Below are positions 8,156-16,940 of a DNA stretch of 64,000 bases, in pieces (the first letter of the stretch is position 1; each line of letters opens with the position of its first letter). The notes beneath the pieces were generated by a model. The model saw only the letters and a list, made by a program, of their open reading frames with translations. It had not been told where the DNA came from and did not search any database. Position numbers and translations under genes: made by a program. Source of the DNA: Williamsia soli. GTDB lineage: Bacteria > Actinomycetota > Actinomycetes > Mycobacteriales > Mycobacteriaceae. The stretch is taken from positions 1 to 64,000 of the forward strand of contig NZ_JAFRDR010000006.1 in NCBI RefSeq assembly GCF_017377795.1, read 5' to 3'.

Positions 8156-9819
8156 TGATGTTCTACCTTCCAGTCGTTAAGCATGCGATCGATGACTTGT
8201 CCGGACTGGTTTGCAAGACGCTGATCTTCGATACGGGAGTCGAAGTCTGAGCCGATGATCTGCCTGGCCGCATCCGGGTTACTGGCCAGGAGTTCCTGAT
8301 AAGCGGGTAGCGTGTCCTCGGTGATCAGCTTCCAGCGGTCATGCCGGTCAGCGATGTTTCCGTCCGGAAATGGCGTTTCGATTCTCGTCTCGCCGGGGAT
8401 ATATCTCGAATTGTCGACCGAGATCTCGGTCGGGAATACCTCGGGATAGGCCTGAGCTCCGGGTATGGACGGCGTACCCACCGTGGTCAATATCCAGGTC
8501 ATGGCTTCGCCAGTCACTGGACGGCTACGCATCTCGTCGTAGTCGTCATCGATGATCTCGAGTTGCTCACGTTGCAGAAGTTGTTTGTTTCCTTCCGAAA
8601 CGAGCTGAGGGTGGCCCTGTTCAGTTCCAGCACTTATTTGGTGCCAAGCTACCTGTGTCTTGTCGTCGATGAGAGCGGCTCGCCGCATGCGATCAATCTC
8701 TTCGGTCCCACCGTGCAGGTACGCCTCATGCATCGGCGCTTGATCCTCGAAAATCTCTTTCTGCATGCTGAGAAACTTCTGCTCGTAGTACGCGAGTTCC
8801 TCGTCGCTCATACCAGCGATGGCGCGGGTCATACCTTCGATCTGGTCGGGAAGCATCACACCGGAGGGGCCTTTGATCGCCTTCGCGATATCGCGCATGG
8901 ATGCGAGATCGTAGAAGCCTCCGGCGAACGATGGGCCGATCATGTTCGCCATACCGGCCCACTGCATCTCGGGATTGTCCAGGAACAGTTGCCCGTAGTA
9001 CTCGTACACCTTCGTGATCGTCGCGCTGTTGAACTCGGTGCCCTTGGAGGGATCCCATTGTGAAGCGTCGATACCGGCGTCTTCCAGCGACTCTCGAAGC
9101 CAGTAGCTCTGTAGGAACGTTCCGTAGAAGCCTTTCGGAATCGTTCCCGCATCAAAGGCCGCATCCAACAACGGCTTTGCCGCATCCGGATGGTTCTTCA
9201 CCCACTCTTGGAACCGTGGGTCGTCGACGACGAGTTTGGCTTGTTCCGGCGTCAGGCCGACCAGTGAAGGGGGTGCGTAGTCGCGTCCCGCGGCGACGTC
9301 GACCTTCGTGGCGTCCAGTTCGTCGTTCGCGCTGTCGAGCGCGAAGGCGACTGCCTGGTCTTCGTCGGTCAGCTGTTTCACCGCGTCGTTGATGGCTTCT
9401 TGGTGAGCCTTGCGTGCTGACTCTTGCGCGGCGACTTCGTCCTTCGTGAAGGGACCGGCAATCGAGTAGTGGCCCACCTTCCAGTCGTCGCCGACCTGGA
9501 ACTGACTCCAGATCGCGGAGTCGACCTTGGCGATCGCGTTGTCCCTGACCGACTGCAGTCGTGCCGAGCCGCTCCGGAGAGTCTCGATCACCGCGTCTGT
9601 GGCGTCGGCGACTCGTATTCCTAGGCGATGGTCCTTCTCTGCTTTGTCCCAGGCCGCATCCGCGGTCGTGCCCTGAGAGCCCTCGTGCAGCGATTGCGCC
9701 ACAGCTCGGGCCGCGTTCAGCTTGGCCTCGAAGTCGCTGTTCGCAGTCGCGAGATCGGTCGCCGCATCGCCGAGCTCCGACGGGCGCCACCCCCTGACGC
9801 CGCCGACTGTGTAGCCCAC
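8149..9819 (-). CDS. Large WXG/ESX-associated protein, effector-like, function unknown
   Basis: A 556-residue protein without signal peptide or membrane segment. The N-terminal 170 residues are helical and coiled (GWRPSELGDAATDLATANSDFEAKLNAARAV split as helix runs), like N-terminal domains of type VII secretion substrates. The middle and C-terminal parts (TPEQAKLVVDDPRFQEWVKNHPD; YGQLFLDNPEMQWAGMANMIGPSF; EAYLHGGTEEIDRMRRAAL) belong to no domain I can name. The GTG at 9819 follows the upstream stop by one base, so it is coupled to the WXG100-like gene. Context suggests a secreted effector or toxin-like protein with downstream partner lipoproteins. No catalytic motif is obvious, so toxicity is speculative. 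Confidence 0.7.
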   Translation of the reverse strand: MGYTVGGVRGWRPSELGDAATDLATANSDFEAKLNAARAVAQSLHEGSQGTTADAAWDKAEKDHRLGIRVADATDAVIETLRSGSARLQSVRDNAIAKVDSAIWSQFQVGDDWKVGHYSIAGPFTKDEVAAQESARKAHQEAINDAVKQLTDEDQAVAFALDSANDELDATKVDVAAGRDYAPPSLVGLTPEQAKLVVDDPRFQEWVKNHPDAAKPLLDAAFDAGTIPKGFYGTFLQSYWLRESLEDAGIDASQWDPSKGTEFNSATITKVYEYYGQLFLDNPEMQWAGMANMIGPSFAGGFYDLASMRDIAKAIKGPSGVMLPDQIEGMTRAIAGMSDEELAYYEQKFLSMQKEIFEDQAPMHEAYLHGGTEEIDRMRRAALIDDKTQVAWHQISAGTEQGHPQLVSEGNKQLLQREQLEIIDDDYDEMRSRPVTGEAMTWILTTVGTPSIPGAQAYPEVFPTEISVDNSRYIPGETRIETPFPDGNIADRHDRWKLITEDTLPAYQELLASNPDAARQIIGSDFDSRIEDQRLANQSGQVIDRMLNDWKVEHQW

Positions 9820-9820
9820 C

Positions 9821-10117
9821 TCAGAGCCACAGCCCGGTGAACGCACGCGAAGCCAGATCCTCCGCGCCGTCAAAAGCCTCGCGACTCTTGTCTGTGCTGT
9901 CCGCATAGCTGCTGAGCCGGATCGCAACCGCGGATAACGCGGTATCGACTGCTTCTCCGCTGCGCGCCGCGACGACGGCGGTCTTCGAACCCGTCAGCGC
10001 ACCGGCGACCTGGCTGGTCGCCGAAGTGGCGTCCAGTTCTTCGATCTCCGCCCCAAATGCGCGGTACTTCGCCGCGCTCGTTGTCATGCTCGCAGCGTCT
10101 GCGCGAAAGACTGACAT
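9821..10117 (-). CDS. WXG100-like small helical protein
   Basis: A 98-residue protein starting at the ATG at 10117, preceded by GGAGGGG. It is predicted as two long helices (residues about 5-40 and 50-90) with Ala/Ser-rich amphipathic heptads, no Cys and no signal peptide. This is the size and shape of ESX/WXG100 or EspC-like type VII secretion partners, but a clear WXG turn is missing; TSQVAGALTGSK occupies the turn. It is the first gene of the five-gene minus-strand island and ends one base before the next start. It may chaperone or co-secrete with the 556-residue protein. Confidence 0.65.
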   Translation of the reverse strand: MSVFRADAASMTTSAAKYRAFGAEIEELDATSATSQVAGALTGSKTAVVAARSGEAVDTALSAVAIRLSSYADSTDKSREAFDGAEDLASRAFTGLWL

Positions 10118-10188
10118 CGGATGGCCCCCCTCCAACGTCAATGACAATAGCGCTCGAATCCGACAGCGGCCCCGAAGCCCGAGCGGGT

Positions 10189-10197
10189 TGTGGATAA
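10189..10197 (-). promoter_or_regulatory. Isolated perfect DnaA-box sequence
   Basis: TGTGGATAA reads TTATCCACA on the minus strand, an exact E. coli-type DnaA box, in the 96-bp spacer between the divergent WXG100-like and SCP-like genes. Only one copy is present, so this is not an origin and may be chance. Confidence 0.2.
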
Positions 10198-10213
10198 CTG
10201 ACACCATGGGGGT

Positions 10214-10600
10214 GTGGCCACCTATAAGACAGTCGAGCCCGCCGCGATGCGCGCCGCCGTCGACGCCGTTGCGGAGTGGTTGCGCGACCCCGACGCCGCC
10301 GAGCCGACGCGACCCCAGATCGCCGACGCCGTCCGCACCACGGCACGCACTCTCGCGCAGCTGGCACCGGGTGGCTCGGTCGAGGTTCGGGTGCCGCCGT
10401 TCGTCGCGGTGCAGTGCATCGAAGGACTCCGCCACACCCGGGGGACACCGCCGAATGTCGTCGAGACCGATGCCCGTACGTGGTTGCTGCTGGTGACCGG
10501 TCGTCTCGACCTGGCGGGGGCCCTCGACTCCGGAAAAGCGTCGGCGTCGGGGAGCCGCGCGGGTGACATCGTTCACTGGTTACCGCTGGCAAGAGTCTGA
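10214..10600 (+). CDS. Sterol-carrier-family protein (Rv0807-like)
   Basis: A 128-residue protein starting at GTG. The fold is suggested by RVPPFVAVQCIEGLRHTRGTPPNVVETDARTWL (quoted here only to mark residues about 58-90) and the closing GRLDLAGALDSGKASASGSRAGDIVHWLPL, typical of the actinobacterial SCP-like family found next to purF. It may bind lipids, but no reaction is known. The position just upstream of purF, on the same strand and 110 bp away, matches the order Rv0807-purF-purM in M. tuberculosis. It could share regulation with the purine genes. Confidence 0.75.
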   Translation: MATYKTVEPAAMRAAVDAVAEWLRDPDAAEPTRPQIADAVRTTARTLAQLAPGGSVEVRVPPFVAVQCIEGLRHTRGTPPNVVETDARTWLLLVTGRLDLAGALDSGKASASGSRAGDIVHWLPLARV

Positions 10601-10710
10601 CCAGGAGGTTGACGCGGGGTGTCACGCAGACACGCCGCGATGATTCGCTTACGTCAGGACCCAGCCCGTAGACTCAGCCATACGCCCTCCACCAGCCCCA
10701 GCCCAACCTC

Positions 10711-12276
10711 ATGGGAGTGCCAGTGACCGAGCTGTCGATCAACAGCAAGAACTTGCTCGATATTGACGAGCCAGAAAACGAACCCCGCGAAGAATGCGGG
10801 GTTTTTGGTGTCTGGGCCCCTGGTGAGGATGTTGCCAAGCTCACCTACTACGGCTTGTACGCGCTGCAGCACAGAGGGCAGGAAGCGGCAGGCATCGCCA
10901 CTGCCGACGGCTCACAGGTGTTGGTGTTCAAGGACCTTGGACTGGTCTCGCAGGTATTCGACGAGCAGACCCTTGGCGCCATGCAAGGTCACGTCGCCAT
11001 CGGTCACTGTCGCTACAGCACCACCGGCTCGACCACCTGGGAGAACTCCCAGCCGATCTTCCGCACCACCGCTGCCGGTACCGGCGTCGCGCTCGGCCAC
11101 AACGGAAACCTCGTCAACACATCGGAGCTCGCGAGCAAGGCCCGCGATCTCGGTCTGATGGATTCGCGCCGCGCCGGGGGAGCCACTTCGGACTCCGACG
11201 TCGTCGGTGCACTACTGGCTCACGGAGCTGCCGACTCCACCATCGAACAAGCCGCCATGGATCTGCTCCCGACCCTCAAGGGTGCGTTCTGCCTGACGTT
11301 CATGGACGAGCACACCCTCTATGCCGCCCGCGATCCGCATGGCGTACGCCCGCTGTGTCTCGGCCGTCTCGACCGCGGCTGGGTGGTCGCCTCCGAAACC
11401 GCTGCTCTGGACATCGTCGGCGCATCGTTTGTCCGCGACATCGAACCTGGCGAGCTGCTGGCTATCGACGCCGACGGCGTCCGCAGCTCGCGATTCGCCA
11501 AGCCCACCCCCAAGGGCTGCGTGTTCGAGTACGTCTACCTCGCCCGCCCCGACAGCGTCATCAACGGCCGGTCGGTGCACACCACCCGCGTCGAGATCGG
11601 ACGCCGCTTGGCCCGTGAGTTCCCGGCCGACGGCGACCTGGTGATCCCGGTACCTGAATCCGGCACCCCGGCCGCCGTCGGGTACGCCCAGGAATCGGGC
11701 ATTCCGTACGGCCAGGGTCTGATGAAGAACGCCTATGTCGGCCGCACCTTCATCCAGCCGTCGCAGACCATTCGTCAGCTCGGCATCCGCCTCAAGCTGA
11801 ACCCGCTCAAAGAGGTCATTCGCGGCAAACGACTTGTGGTCGTGGATGATTCGATCGTTCGCGGCAACACCCAGCGTGCACTGATCCGCATGCTCCGTGA
11901 GGCCGGTGCAGCCGAGGTGCACGTTCGTATCGCCTCCAGTCCGGTGCGGTGGCCCTGCTTCTACGGCATCGACTTCGCTTCCCCGGCAGAGCTGATCGCC
12001 AACGGCATGGACTCCGAAGAGCATCTCGTCGACGGTGTGCGTCACGCCATCGGCGCTGATTCGCTCGGCTACATCAGCACGGAAGAGATGATCGCAGCCA
12101 CCGAGCAACCGGCCGAAAATCTTTGTGCCGCATGTTTCACCGGTGAGTACCCGATCGAACTCCCGAAAGAGACATCGATGGGTAAGGCAGTGCTGGAGAC
12201 CATGCTCACCAACGCCGCGACGGGTCAGAACGCCCTTGCCGACAACGACAACGTCAGCGCGGTCCGCAGGCCCTGA
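10711..12276 (+). CDS. purF: Amidophosphoribosyltransferase
   Basis: First committed enzyme of purine synthesis: PRPP + glutamine to 5-phosphoribosylamine. It has 521 residues in the Bacillus-type form with a propeptide, and processing should expose Cys29 (REECGVFGVW) as the glutaminase nucleophile. The PRPP loop is RLVVVDDSIVRGNT. Cysteines for the [4Fe-4S] cluster are visible in GCVFEYVYLARPDS, WPCFYGIDF and LCAACFTGEYP. The ATG at 10711 could be replaced by the GTG at 10723, which has GGGAG at a better distance. purM follows after 171 bp on the same strand. Confidence 0.97.
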   Translation: MGVPVTELSINSKNLLDIDEPENEPREECGVFGVWAPGEDVAKLTYYGLYALQHRGQEAAGIATADGSQVLVFKDLGLVSQVFDEQTLGAMQGHVAIGHCRYSTTGSTTWENSQPIFRTTAAGTGVALGHNGNLVNTSELASKARDLGLMDSRRAGGATSDSDVVGALLAHGAADSTIEQAAMDLLPTLKGAFCLTFMDEHTLYAARDPHGVRPLCLGRLDRGWVVASETAALDIVGASFVRDIEPGELLAIDADGVRSSRFAKPTPKGCVFEYVYLARPDSVINGRSVHTTRVEIGRRLAREFPADGDLVIPVPESGTPAAVGYAQESGIPYGQGLMKNAYVGRTFIQPSQTIRQLGIRLKLNPLKEVIRGKRLVVVDDSIVRGNTQRALIRMLREAGAAEVHVRIASSPVRWPCFYGIDFASPAELIANGMDSEEHLVDGVRHAIGADSLGYISTEEMIAATEQPAENLCAACFTGEYPIELPKETSMGKAVLETMLTNAATGQNALADNDNVSAVRRP

Positions 12277-12403
12277 GCGGTCGTTTGTGTGTGCGGCGAC
12301 AGAGCCGTGGGACCAGTCGATTCCGTCTTCAGAACTGCACATTCGGTCCCATCAAAAAGTCATGGGGAACCTCTCGGGTAGCGTGAGACCGGATTATTCA
12401 CCC

Positions 12404-12420
12404 GGCAGATTCGAACTGCC
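12404..12420 (-). other. tRNA T-arm-like hairpin
   Basis: On the minus strand, GGCAGTTCGAATCTGCC forms a perfect 5-bp stem with a 7-nt TTCGAAT loop, exactly the shape of a tRNA T-arm, followed by GGGTGAAT. No D-arm, anticodon arm or matching 5' acceptor is found, so this is a fragment or a chance hairpin in the purF-purM spacer. Confidence 0.3.
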
Positions 12421-12447
12421 ACCTTCGAGAACGGGAACCTCACGCCG

Positions 12448-13545
12448 ATGACCGACAACGAGCCCAGCGCCTCTTATGCTGCGGCGGGAGTGGACATCGA
12501 TGCCGGCGAACGGGCGGTAGAGCTGTTCGCGCCGCATGCCAAGCGCACCCTGCGACCGGAGGTCATGGGTGGACTGGGCGGATTTGCCGGCCTCTTCAAA
12601 CTCAAGGGCGACTATCGCGAGCCTGTGTTGGCCTCGTCCACAGACGGCGTGGGCACGAAGATCGCCGTCGCGCAGGCGATGGGCAAGCACGACACCCTGG
12701 GCCGCGACCTGGTTGCCATGGTCGTCGACGACCTGGTCGTCTGCGGCGCCGAGCCGCTGTTCCTGCAGGACTACATCGCGGTGGGCAAGGTTGTCCCCGA
12801 AGTGGTCGCCGAGCTCGTCAAGGGCATCGCCGACGGCTGCGTCGAGGCCGGGTGCACCTTGCTCGGCGGCGAGACCGCCGAACATCCCGGGCTGATGGCA
12901 GAAGGCGACTACGACCTGTCCGCCACCGGTGTCGGCATCGTCGAGGCCGACTCGGTCCTCTCACCGGACCGAGTTCGACCGGGCGACGTCGTCATCGCGA
13001 TGGGCAGTTCCGGGCTGCACTCCAACGGCTACTCGCTCGCGCGCAAGGTGCTCCTCGAATGGGGCCACATGGATCTCGGCGGGCACGTCGAAGAGTTCGA
13101 ACGCACTCTTGGCGAGGAAATGCTCGAACCGACACGCATCTACGCGAAGGATTGCCTCGCACTGGCCGCCGAGACGGATGTGCGGACGTTCTCCCACGTG
13201 ACCGGTGGCGGACTCGCAGACAACCTGGCGCGAGTGCTCCCCAGCGGCCTGGTGGCCGAACTGGACCGGGGCACCTGGACCCCCGCGCCCATCTTCCAGA
13301 TGATCGCGCAGCGCGGCCGCGTCGAGCGTGTCGAGATGGAACGCACTTTCAACATGGGTGTCGGGATGGTCGCCGTGGTGGCGCCAGAAGACACCGACCG
13401 CGCTTTGGCTGTGCTCACGGCACGTCATCTGAACTGCTGGGTGTTGGGCTCGATCAAGAAGTCCCACGCAGCCAAGACCGGCGAGCACGCGAAGCATTCG
13501 AAGACCGGCGTCGCGGAGCTGATGGGCGAACACCCGAGGTTCTGA
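12448..13545 (+). CDS. purM: Phosphoribosylformylglycinamidine cyclo-ligase (AIR synthetase)
   Basis: Closes FGAM to AIR with ATP, the fifth purine step. It has 365 residues, the usual length. Family segments are SYAAAGVDIDAGERAV at the N-terminus, the nucleotide-binding STDGVGTKI with AMGKHDTLGRDLVAM, the DLVVCGAEPLFLQDYIA core, GGETAEHPG and GLHSNGYSLAR. The ATG at 12448 is preceded by a weak Shine-Dalgarno. It follows purF in the conserved order, and a strong intrinsic terminator lies 41 bp after its stop, so it ends the purine unit. Confidence 0.97.
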   Translation: MTDNEPSASYAAAGVDIDAGERAVELFAPHAKRTLRPEVMGGLGGFAGLFKLKGDYREPVLASSTDGVGTKIAVAQAMGKHDTLGRDLVAMVVDDLVVCGAEPLFLQDYIAVGKVVPEVVAELVKGIADGCVEAGCTLLGGETAEHPGLMAEGDYDLSATGVGIVEADSVLSPDRVRPGDVVIAMGSSGLHSNGYSLARKVLLEWGHMDLGGHVEEFERTLGEEMLEPTRIYAKDCLALAAETDVRTFSHVTGGGLADNLARVLPSGLVAELDRGTWTPAPIFQMIAQRGRVERVEMERTFNMGVGMVAVVAPEDTDRALAVLTARHLNCWVLGSIKKSHAAKTGEHAKHSKTGVAELMGEHPRF

Positions 13546-13586
13546 CCTGGTCGGACCGGTCACGTGGCCGATACAGCGACAAAGCG

Positions 13587-13619
13587 AAAACCCCGGGATG
13601 GGAACATCCCGGGGTTTTT
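13587..13619 (+). terminator. Rho-independent terminator after purM
   Basis: A 10-bp perfect stem, CCCCGGGATG and CATCCCGGGG, with a GGAA tetraloop, flanked by AAAA and followed by TTTTT. The near symmetry (A-tract before, T-tract after) could make it act in both directions. Confidence 0.93.
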
Positions 13620-13748
13620 GCTTGTGTACTTGCCGTCAGACCTCAGTCTGCCTAGGGCATAGAAACATGACCGCCTGAGGCGAGCTGTCAGGGGGTTGTG
13701 AAAGATCGGCTGGAAGCCACCACTGGGGCGCTGCCTCCGAGCGCGTTG

Positions 13749-13928
13749 TCAGGCGCGCCGCCAGCTTTCTTCGTCGGACCACCGATCGTCCGCGATTTCA
13801 TCGTTCGGATCCACGGAATCACCGCCTGACAACTCTCGTTGCAGACTGTCGAAGTCGGTATTCGGTGTGCTGTACTTCAGTTCACGAGCAACTTTAGTCT
13901 GCTTCGCCTTAGCCCGGCCGCGGCCCAT
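13749..13928 (-). CDS. DUF3073 protein (Rv0810c-like)
   Basis: A 59-residue basic/acidic protein starting at the ATG at 13928: MGRGRAKAKQTKVARELKYS, then an acidic tail DPNDEIADDRWSDEESWRRA. This is the DUF3073 signature, highly conserved in actinobacteria and always near purM. The lysine/arginine-rich start suggests nucleic acid or ribosome binding, but the role is unknown. An in-frame GTG at 13979 exists, but the family start is the internal ATG. Confidence 0.9.
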   Translation of the reverse strand: MGRGRAKAKQTKVARELKYSTPNTDFDSLQRELSGGDSVDPNDEIADDRWSDEESWRRA

Positions 13929-14064
13929 AGGGGACCCCCTCGCGCAATGAAGGGGCGGCCAAACATGTGGCGGCCCCATTCTGTGTTTACAAATATGGTC
14001 GTGAGAAACAGTCTAGCGCGCCCGCAAGCATGATGCGGACCGGCTCGGCGCGTGAGCGGCGAAT

Positions 14065-14706
14065 TTACTTGGACTTCTTGCGTTGCCACCGGGTCGCGTC
14101 CCTCACGACCTTCGGTGGGAGATCCTCGCCGGCGAGGAGTTTCTCGAGCGACGCGGGGTCGGGGCCCGTGATGAGATGTCGGACCAGTACCCCGTGATCG
14201 GGGCGGGAGGTCACCCTGACGTCGTCGCCGGCCTGAATCGCACCGGACTCGATGACGCGCAGATAACAGCCGACGTCCGCGCGTTCGTAGAAGCGTTTGA
14301 CCCATCGGTCCTCGTCGGACCAGTCGGCGAAGGTGCGACACGGGGTTCGGGCGATCGTGACCTCGAGCAGCGTCCCGCCGATCTGCCAGCGCTCACCGAT
14401 CATGGCGTCGGTGGTCGGCATGCCTGAGATCCGCAGATTCTCGCCGAACCAGCCGTAGCCGAGGTCGCGGCCGAGCTCCGTCGCCCAGCGTCGGGCCTCG
14501 TCGTCTGAGTAGGCGTAGACGGCTTGATCGATCCCGCCGTGATGTTTGACGTCACAGCTGTGGTCGATTGTCAGCCCGAACTCATCGACGGCGACCGGGC
14601 CTTCGACCGGGCGCTTGTCGATGGCGCTGCGGCCCACGGTCCCCGCAAGCGGGAGGTCCTCATGTACAGCGCAGACCGCCAAGACCTTGCCCGTGGGAAG
14701 GGTCAT
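14065..14706 (-). CDS. MOSC domain protein
   Basis: A 213-residue MOSC-domain (YiiM-like) protein. The conserved cysteine is in TIARTPCRTFADW (residues about 118-130), with preceding segments CDVKHHGGIDQAVYAY and YGWFGENLRISG typical of the family. MOSC proteins handle sulfur or molybdenum-cofactor chemistry, and some YiiM types reduce N-hydroxylated bases with molybdenum cofactor. Its ATG (14706) overlaps the stop of the upstream ygfZ-like gene by four bases, so they are co-translated. The C-terminal tail WQRKKSK is basic. Confidence 0.87.
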   Translation of the reverse strand: MTLPTGKVLAVCAVHEDLPLAGTVGRSAIDKRPVEGPVAVDEFGLTIDHSCDVKHHGGIDQAVYAYSDDEARRWATELGRDLGYGWFGENLRISGMPTTDAMIGERWQIGGTLLEVTIARTPCRTFADWSDEDRWVKRFYERADVGCYLRVIESGAIQAGDDVRVTSRPDHGVLVRHLITGPDPASLEKLLAGEDLPPKVVRDATRWQRKKSK

Positions 14707-15827
14707 TTGCCACGCAATCTTTCGATCGCGGCCCGCCCGGCCTGAACGCGATCGTCCGCAGGGACCGAGGCGGGGTCGATGGCGGCGCTCGTACCACCGG
14801 TTTCCAGTGCTGTGTCGGCGGGGACGCCTCGCTTGATCAAGGCCAGCGCGATGGGTCCGTACTCGTAGTGCTCGACGACGGTGCCGATACGCCCCACGGT
14901 GCGTCCGCCGGCAATGACCGGGTCGCCGGTGACCGGGCGCGTATCTGCACTGCCGTCCAGGTGCAGTAGCAACATCTGGCGGGGTGGCTTCCCGAGGTTG
15001 TGCACCCGGGCGACCGTTTCCTGCCCGCGGTAGCAACCCTTGTTCAGGTGCACGGCACCGAACTCGGAGGGTGAGCCGATCCAGTTGACCTCGTGCGGAA
15101 TCGTCCGCTCGTCAGTATCGGCACCGAGGCGGGGACGCAGCGCCGATACCCGCAGGGCTTCGTAGGTCCAGGTACCGGAGGGCCGTACGCCCACCGCGGT
15201 CAGGCTGGACCACCAGGTGGTGAGCTGATCGATCGGCACGATCAGATCGATTGTCTCGACTGCAGCGTGTTCACCAAGAGCGGGCATGACGCGCCAGAAT
15301 CCACCGTCGGGAAGGACGCCGGCATCGTAAACTGTTGCTGTCCTGGGTATTTTCAGCAGTTGAGCGATGGCGCCGGTGCGGGTTTCAGGACCGATGAGCG
15401 TCAGTACCGCCATATCGGGGCGCGCTGCGACCTCGACCTGGGCCCAGAACACCATCTTGGTCAGGAAGGCGGCGAGCGCCTCAGCGCGAAAGCCCTCGGT
15501 GTCTATCCAGGTGGTCCCGTCGAGGTCGGTCAGCAAGAAGTGGTCTTCGACCCGCCCGTTGCCGTCCAAGCTGAGGTTTTCGGCGCTCCGCCCATCGGAC
15601 AGATCCGTCACCAGTTGGCTCGAGATGGTGTTCAGCCAGCTGAGACGTTCAGGGCCGGTCAACGCGATCACGCCACGATGGGAGCGGTCGATCATCACCG
15701 CCGACGTCGCAGCGGCACGTTGCTCGCCGAACGGGTCACCGAAGTGCCAAGCAACGGCTTCGTCGAGTGATTCTTCCGGGCCGCCGACGGCGCCGATGGC
15801 GCGCAATGAGTCCAACAATTCAGTCAC
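14703..15827 (-). CDS. ygfZ: Folate-binding YgfZ/GcvT-like protein (Rv0811c-like)
   Basis: A 374-residue protein with the diagnostic YgfZ motif KGCYRGQETVAR near residue 230, containing the essential Cys. It begins VTELLDSLRAIG at the GTG at 15827, and further upstream codons overlap the divergent pabC-like gene. YgfZ proteins use tetrahydrofolate to support the repair or assembly of some iron-sulfur enzymes (family knowledge). The GcvT-like fold is seen in HRGVIALTGPERLSWLNT. It is divergent from the pabC-like gene with only 39 bp between starts and is coupled to the MOSC gene downstream. Confidence 0.9.
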   Translation of the reverse strand: MTELLDSLRAIGAVGGPEESLDEAVAWHFGDPFGEQRAAATSAVMIDRSHRGVIALTGPERLSWLNTISSQLVTDLSDGRSAENLSLDGNGRVEDHFLLTDLDGTTWIDTEGFRAEALAAFLTKMVFWAQVEVAARPDMAVLTLIGPETRTGAIAQLLKIPRTATVYDAGVLPDGGFWRVMPALGEHAAVETIDLIVPIDQLTTWWSSLTAVGVRPSGTWTYEALRVSALRPRLGADTDERTIPHEVNWIGSPSEFGAVHLNKGCYRGQETVARVHNLGKPPRQMLLLHLDGSADTRPVTGDPVIAGGRTVGRIGTVVEHYEYGPIALALIKRGVPADTALETGGTSAAIDPASVPADDRVQAGRAAIERLRGK

Positions 15828-15866
15828 GTTGTCAATGGTACGAGCGTCCTCGCTACTCTTGCCGAC

Positions 15867-16778
15867 ATGGCTGAATCGATCTTGGTGACCATCGACGGTG
15901 CTGTCCTCGATCCAGACGTCCCGATCCTGCATGGGGACGACCTCGCAGCGGTGCGCGGTGACGGCATATTCGAGACCCTGTTGGTCCGAGACGGTCGGGC
16001 GCGGATCGTTGACCTGCACCTACAGCGACTTGCCCGCAGCGCGAAGGCGCTGGACCTGCCCGCGCCCGACGCCGGGAAATGGGCTTCGGCGATTGGTACC
16101 GGCGCTCGGGTGTGGGCGGAAAAGAATGACAACGCAGAGGGACTGATGCGGGTGGTCTACTCGCGCGGCAGGGAATCTGCGCCCGTTGACGCGGTGGTCA
16201 GCAGAGAGCGCGATGACACCGGACTCACGCGCGACATCGGCGGTGCAACCGAATATCTGACGGTCGGCCCCGTTCCCGCTCGTGCCGCCGTGGTCCGCGA
16301 GAACGGCGTCAAGGTCATCACCGCTTCGCGTGGCTACTCGATCGACCTCGCGGCGACCGCGCCGTGGCAGCTGTTGGGCGCGAAAACCCTGAGTTATGCC
16401 ACCAACATGGCTGCGCTTCGGTACGCGCAGGACCAGGGGGCCGACGATGTGATCTACCTCAGTAGTGAGGGAATCGTGCTCGAGAGCCCGCGCTCGACGG
16501 TGATCGCGGTCGAGGGAAAGAATCTCATGACTCCGCCGCCCGAGAGCGGAATCCTCGGCGGCACAATGCAACAGGCGATCTTCACGCAGGCAGAGAAAGA
16601 AGGCTGGCAGACCGAGATCGGTACGCTGCGCCCCGCGGATCTGGTGTGTGCCGATGCGGTGTGGCTGGTGTCGAGCATCACCCTTGCCGCCCGGATCACG
16701 GAGTTCAATGGCTACCAGATGTCGGCTCCGGAGCGGCCGGAGGACTTCTCGGCACTGGTCGATCGCGCGATCGACTGA
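15867..16778 (+). CDS. pabC: Aminodeoxychorismate lyase / class IV aminotransferase
   Basis: A 303-residue PLP enzyme of fold type IV. LHGDDLAAVRGDGIFETLLV (residues about 20-40) is the N-terminal hallmark, AKTLSYATNMAAL carries the PLP lysine, and EGIVLESPRSTVIAV and TPPPESGILGGTMQQAIF supply cofactor and substrate contacts. It converts aminodeoxychorismate to p-aminobenzoate for folate or, as an alternative, is a branched-chain or D-amino acid transaminase. The location next to the folate-binding YgfZ gene supports the folate role. It is equivalent in position to Rv0812. The ATG at 15867 is clear. Confidence 0.85.
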   Translation: MAESILVTIDGAVLDPDVPILHGDDLAAVRGDGIFETLLVRDGRARIVDLHLQRLARSAKALDLPAPDAGKWASAIGTGARVWAEKNDNAEGLMRVVYSRGRESAPVDAVVSRERDDTGLTRDIGGATEYLTVGPVPARAAVVRENGVKVITASRGYSIDLAATAPWQLLGAKTLSYATNMAALRYAQDQGADDVIYLSSEGIVLESPRSTVIAVEGKNLMTPPPESGILGGTMQQAIFTQAEKEGWQTEIGTLRPADLVCADAVWLVSSITLAARITEFNGYQMSAPERPEDFSALVDRAID

Positions 16779-16940
16779 TCCGTCGCCGTCGCCGCCACCG
16801 CGCGATCGACGAGAGCCCTGGGGACGTCGGTCCTCATTGCGGTGGGACCTTCTACCCAAGTGACCCGTATGTGGTCAGCGGCACGTCGAAATGGCCCTGA
16901 TTTTGCTTGTTCGAGGCTGCTCGAGCGGCGTAACCTGCAA

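Noticed and set aside
11212-12342. 376-residue minus-strand frame antisense to purF
   Set aside because: Opposes an unambiguous PurF frame; no domain or start signal.
13929-14030. Imperfect GC-rich dyad upstream of the DUF3073 gene
   Set aside because: Arms (GGGGCGGCC and GGCGGCCCC) are not true complements; likely composition.
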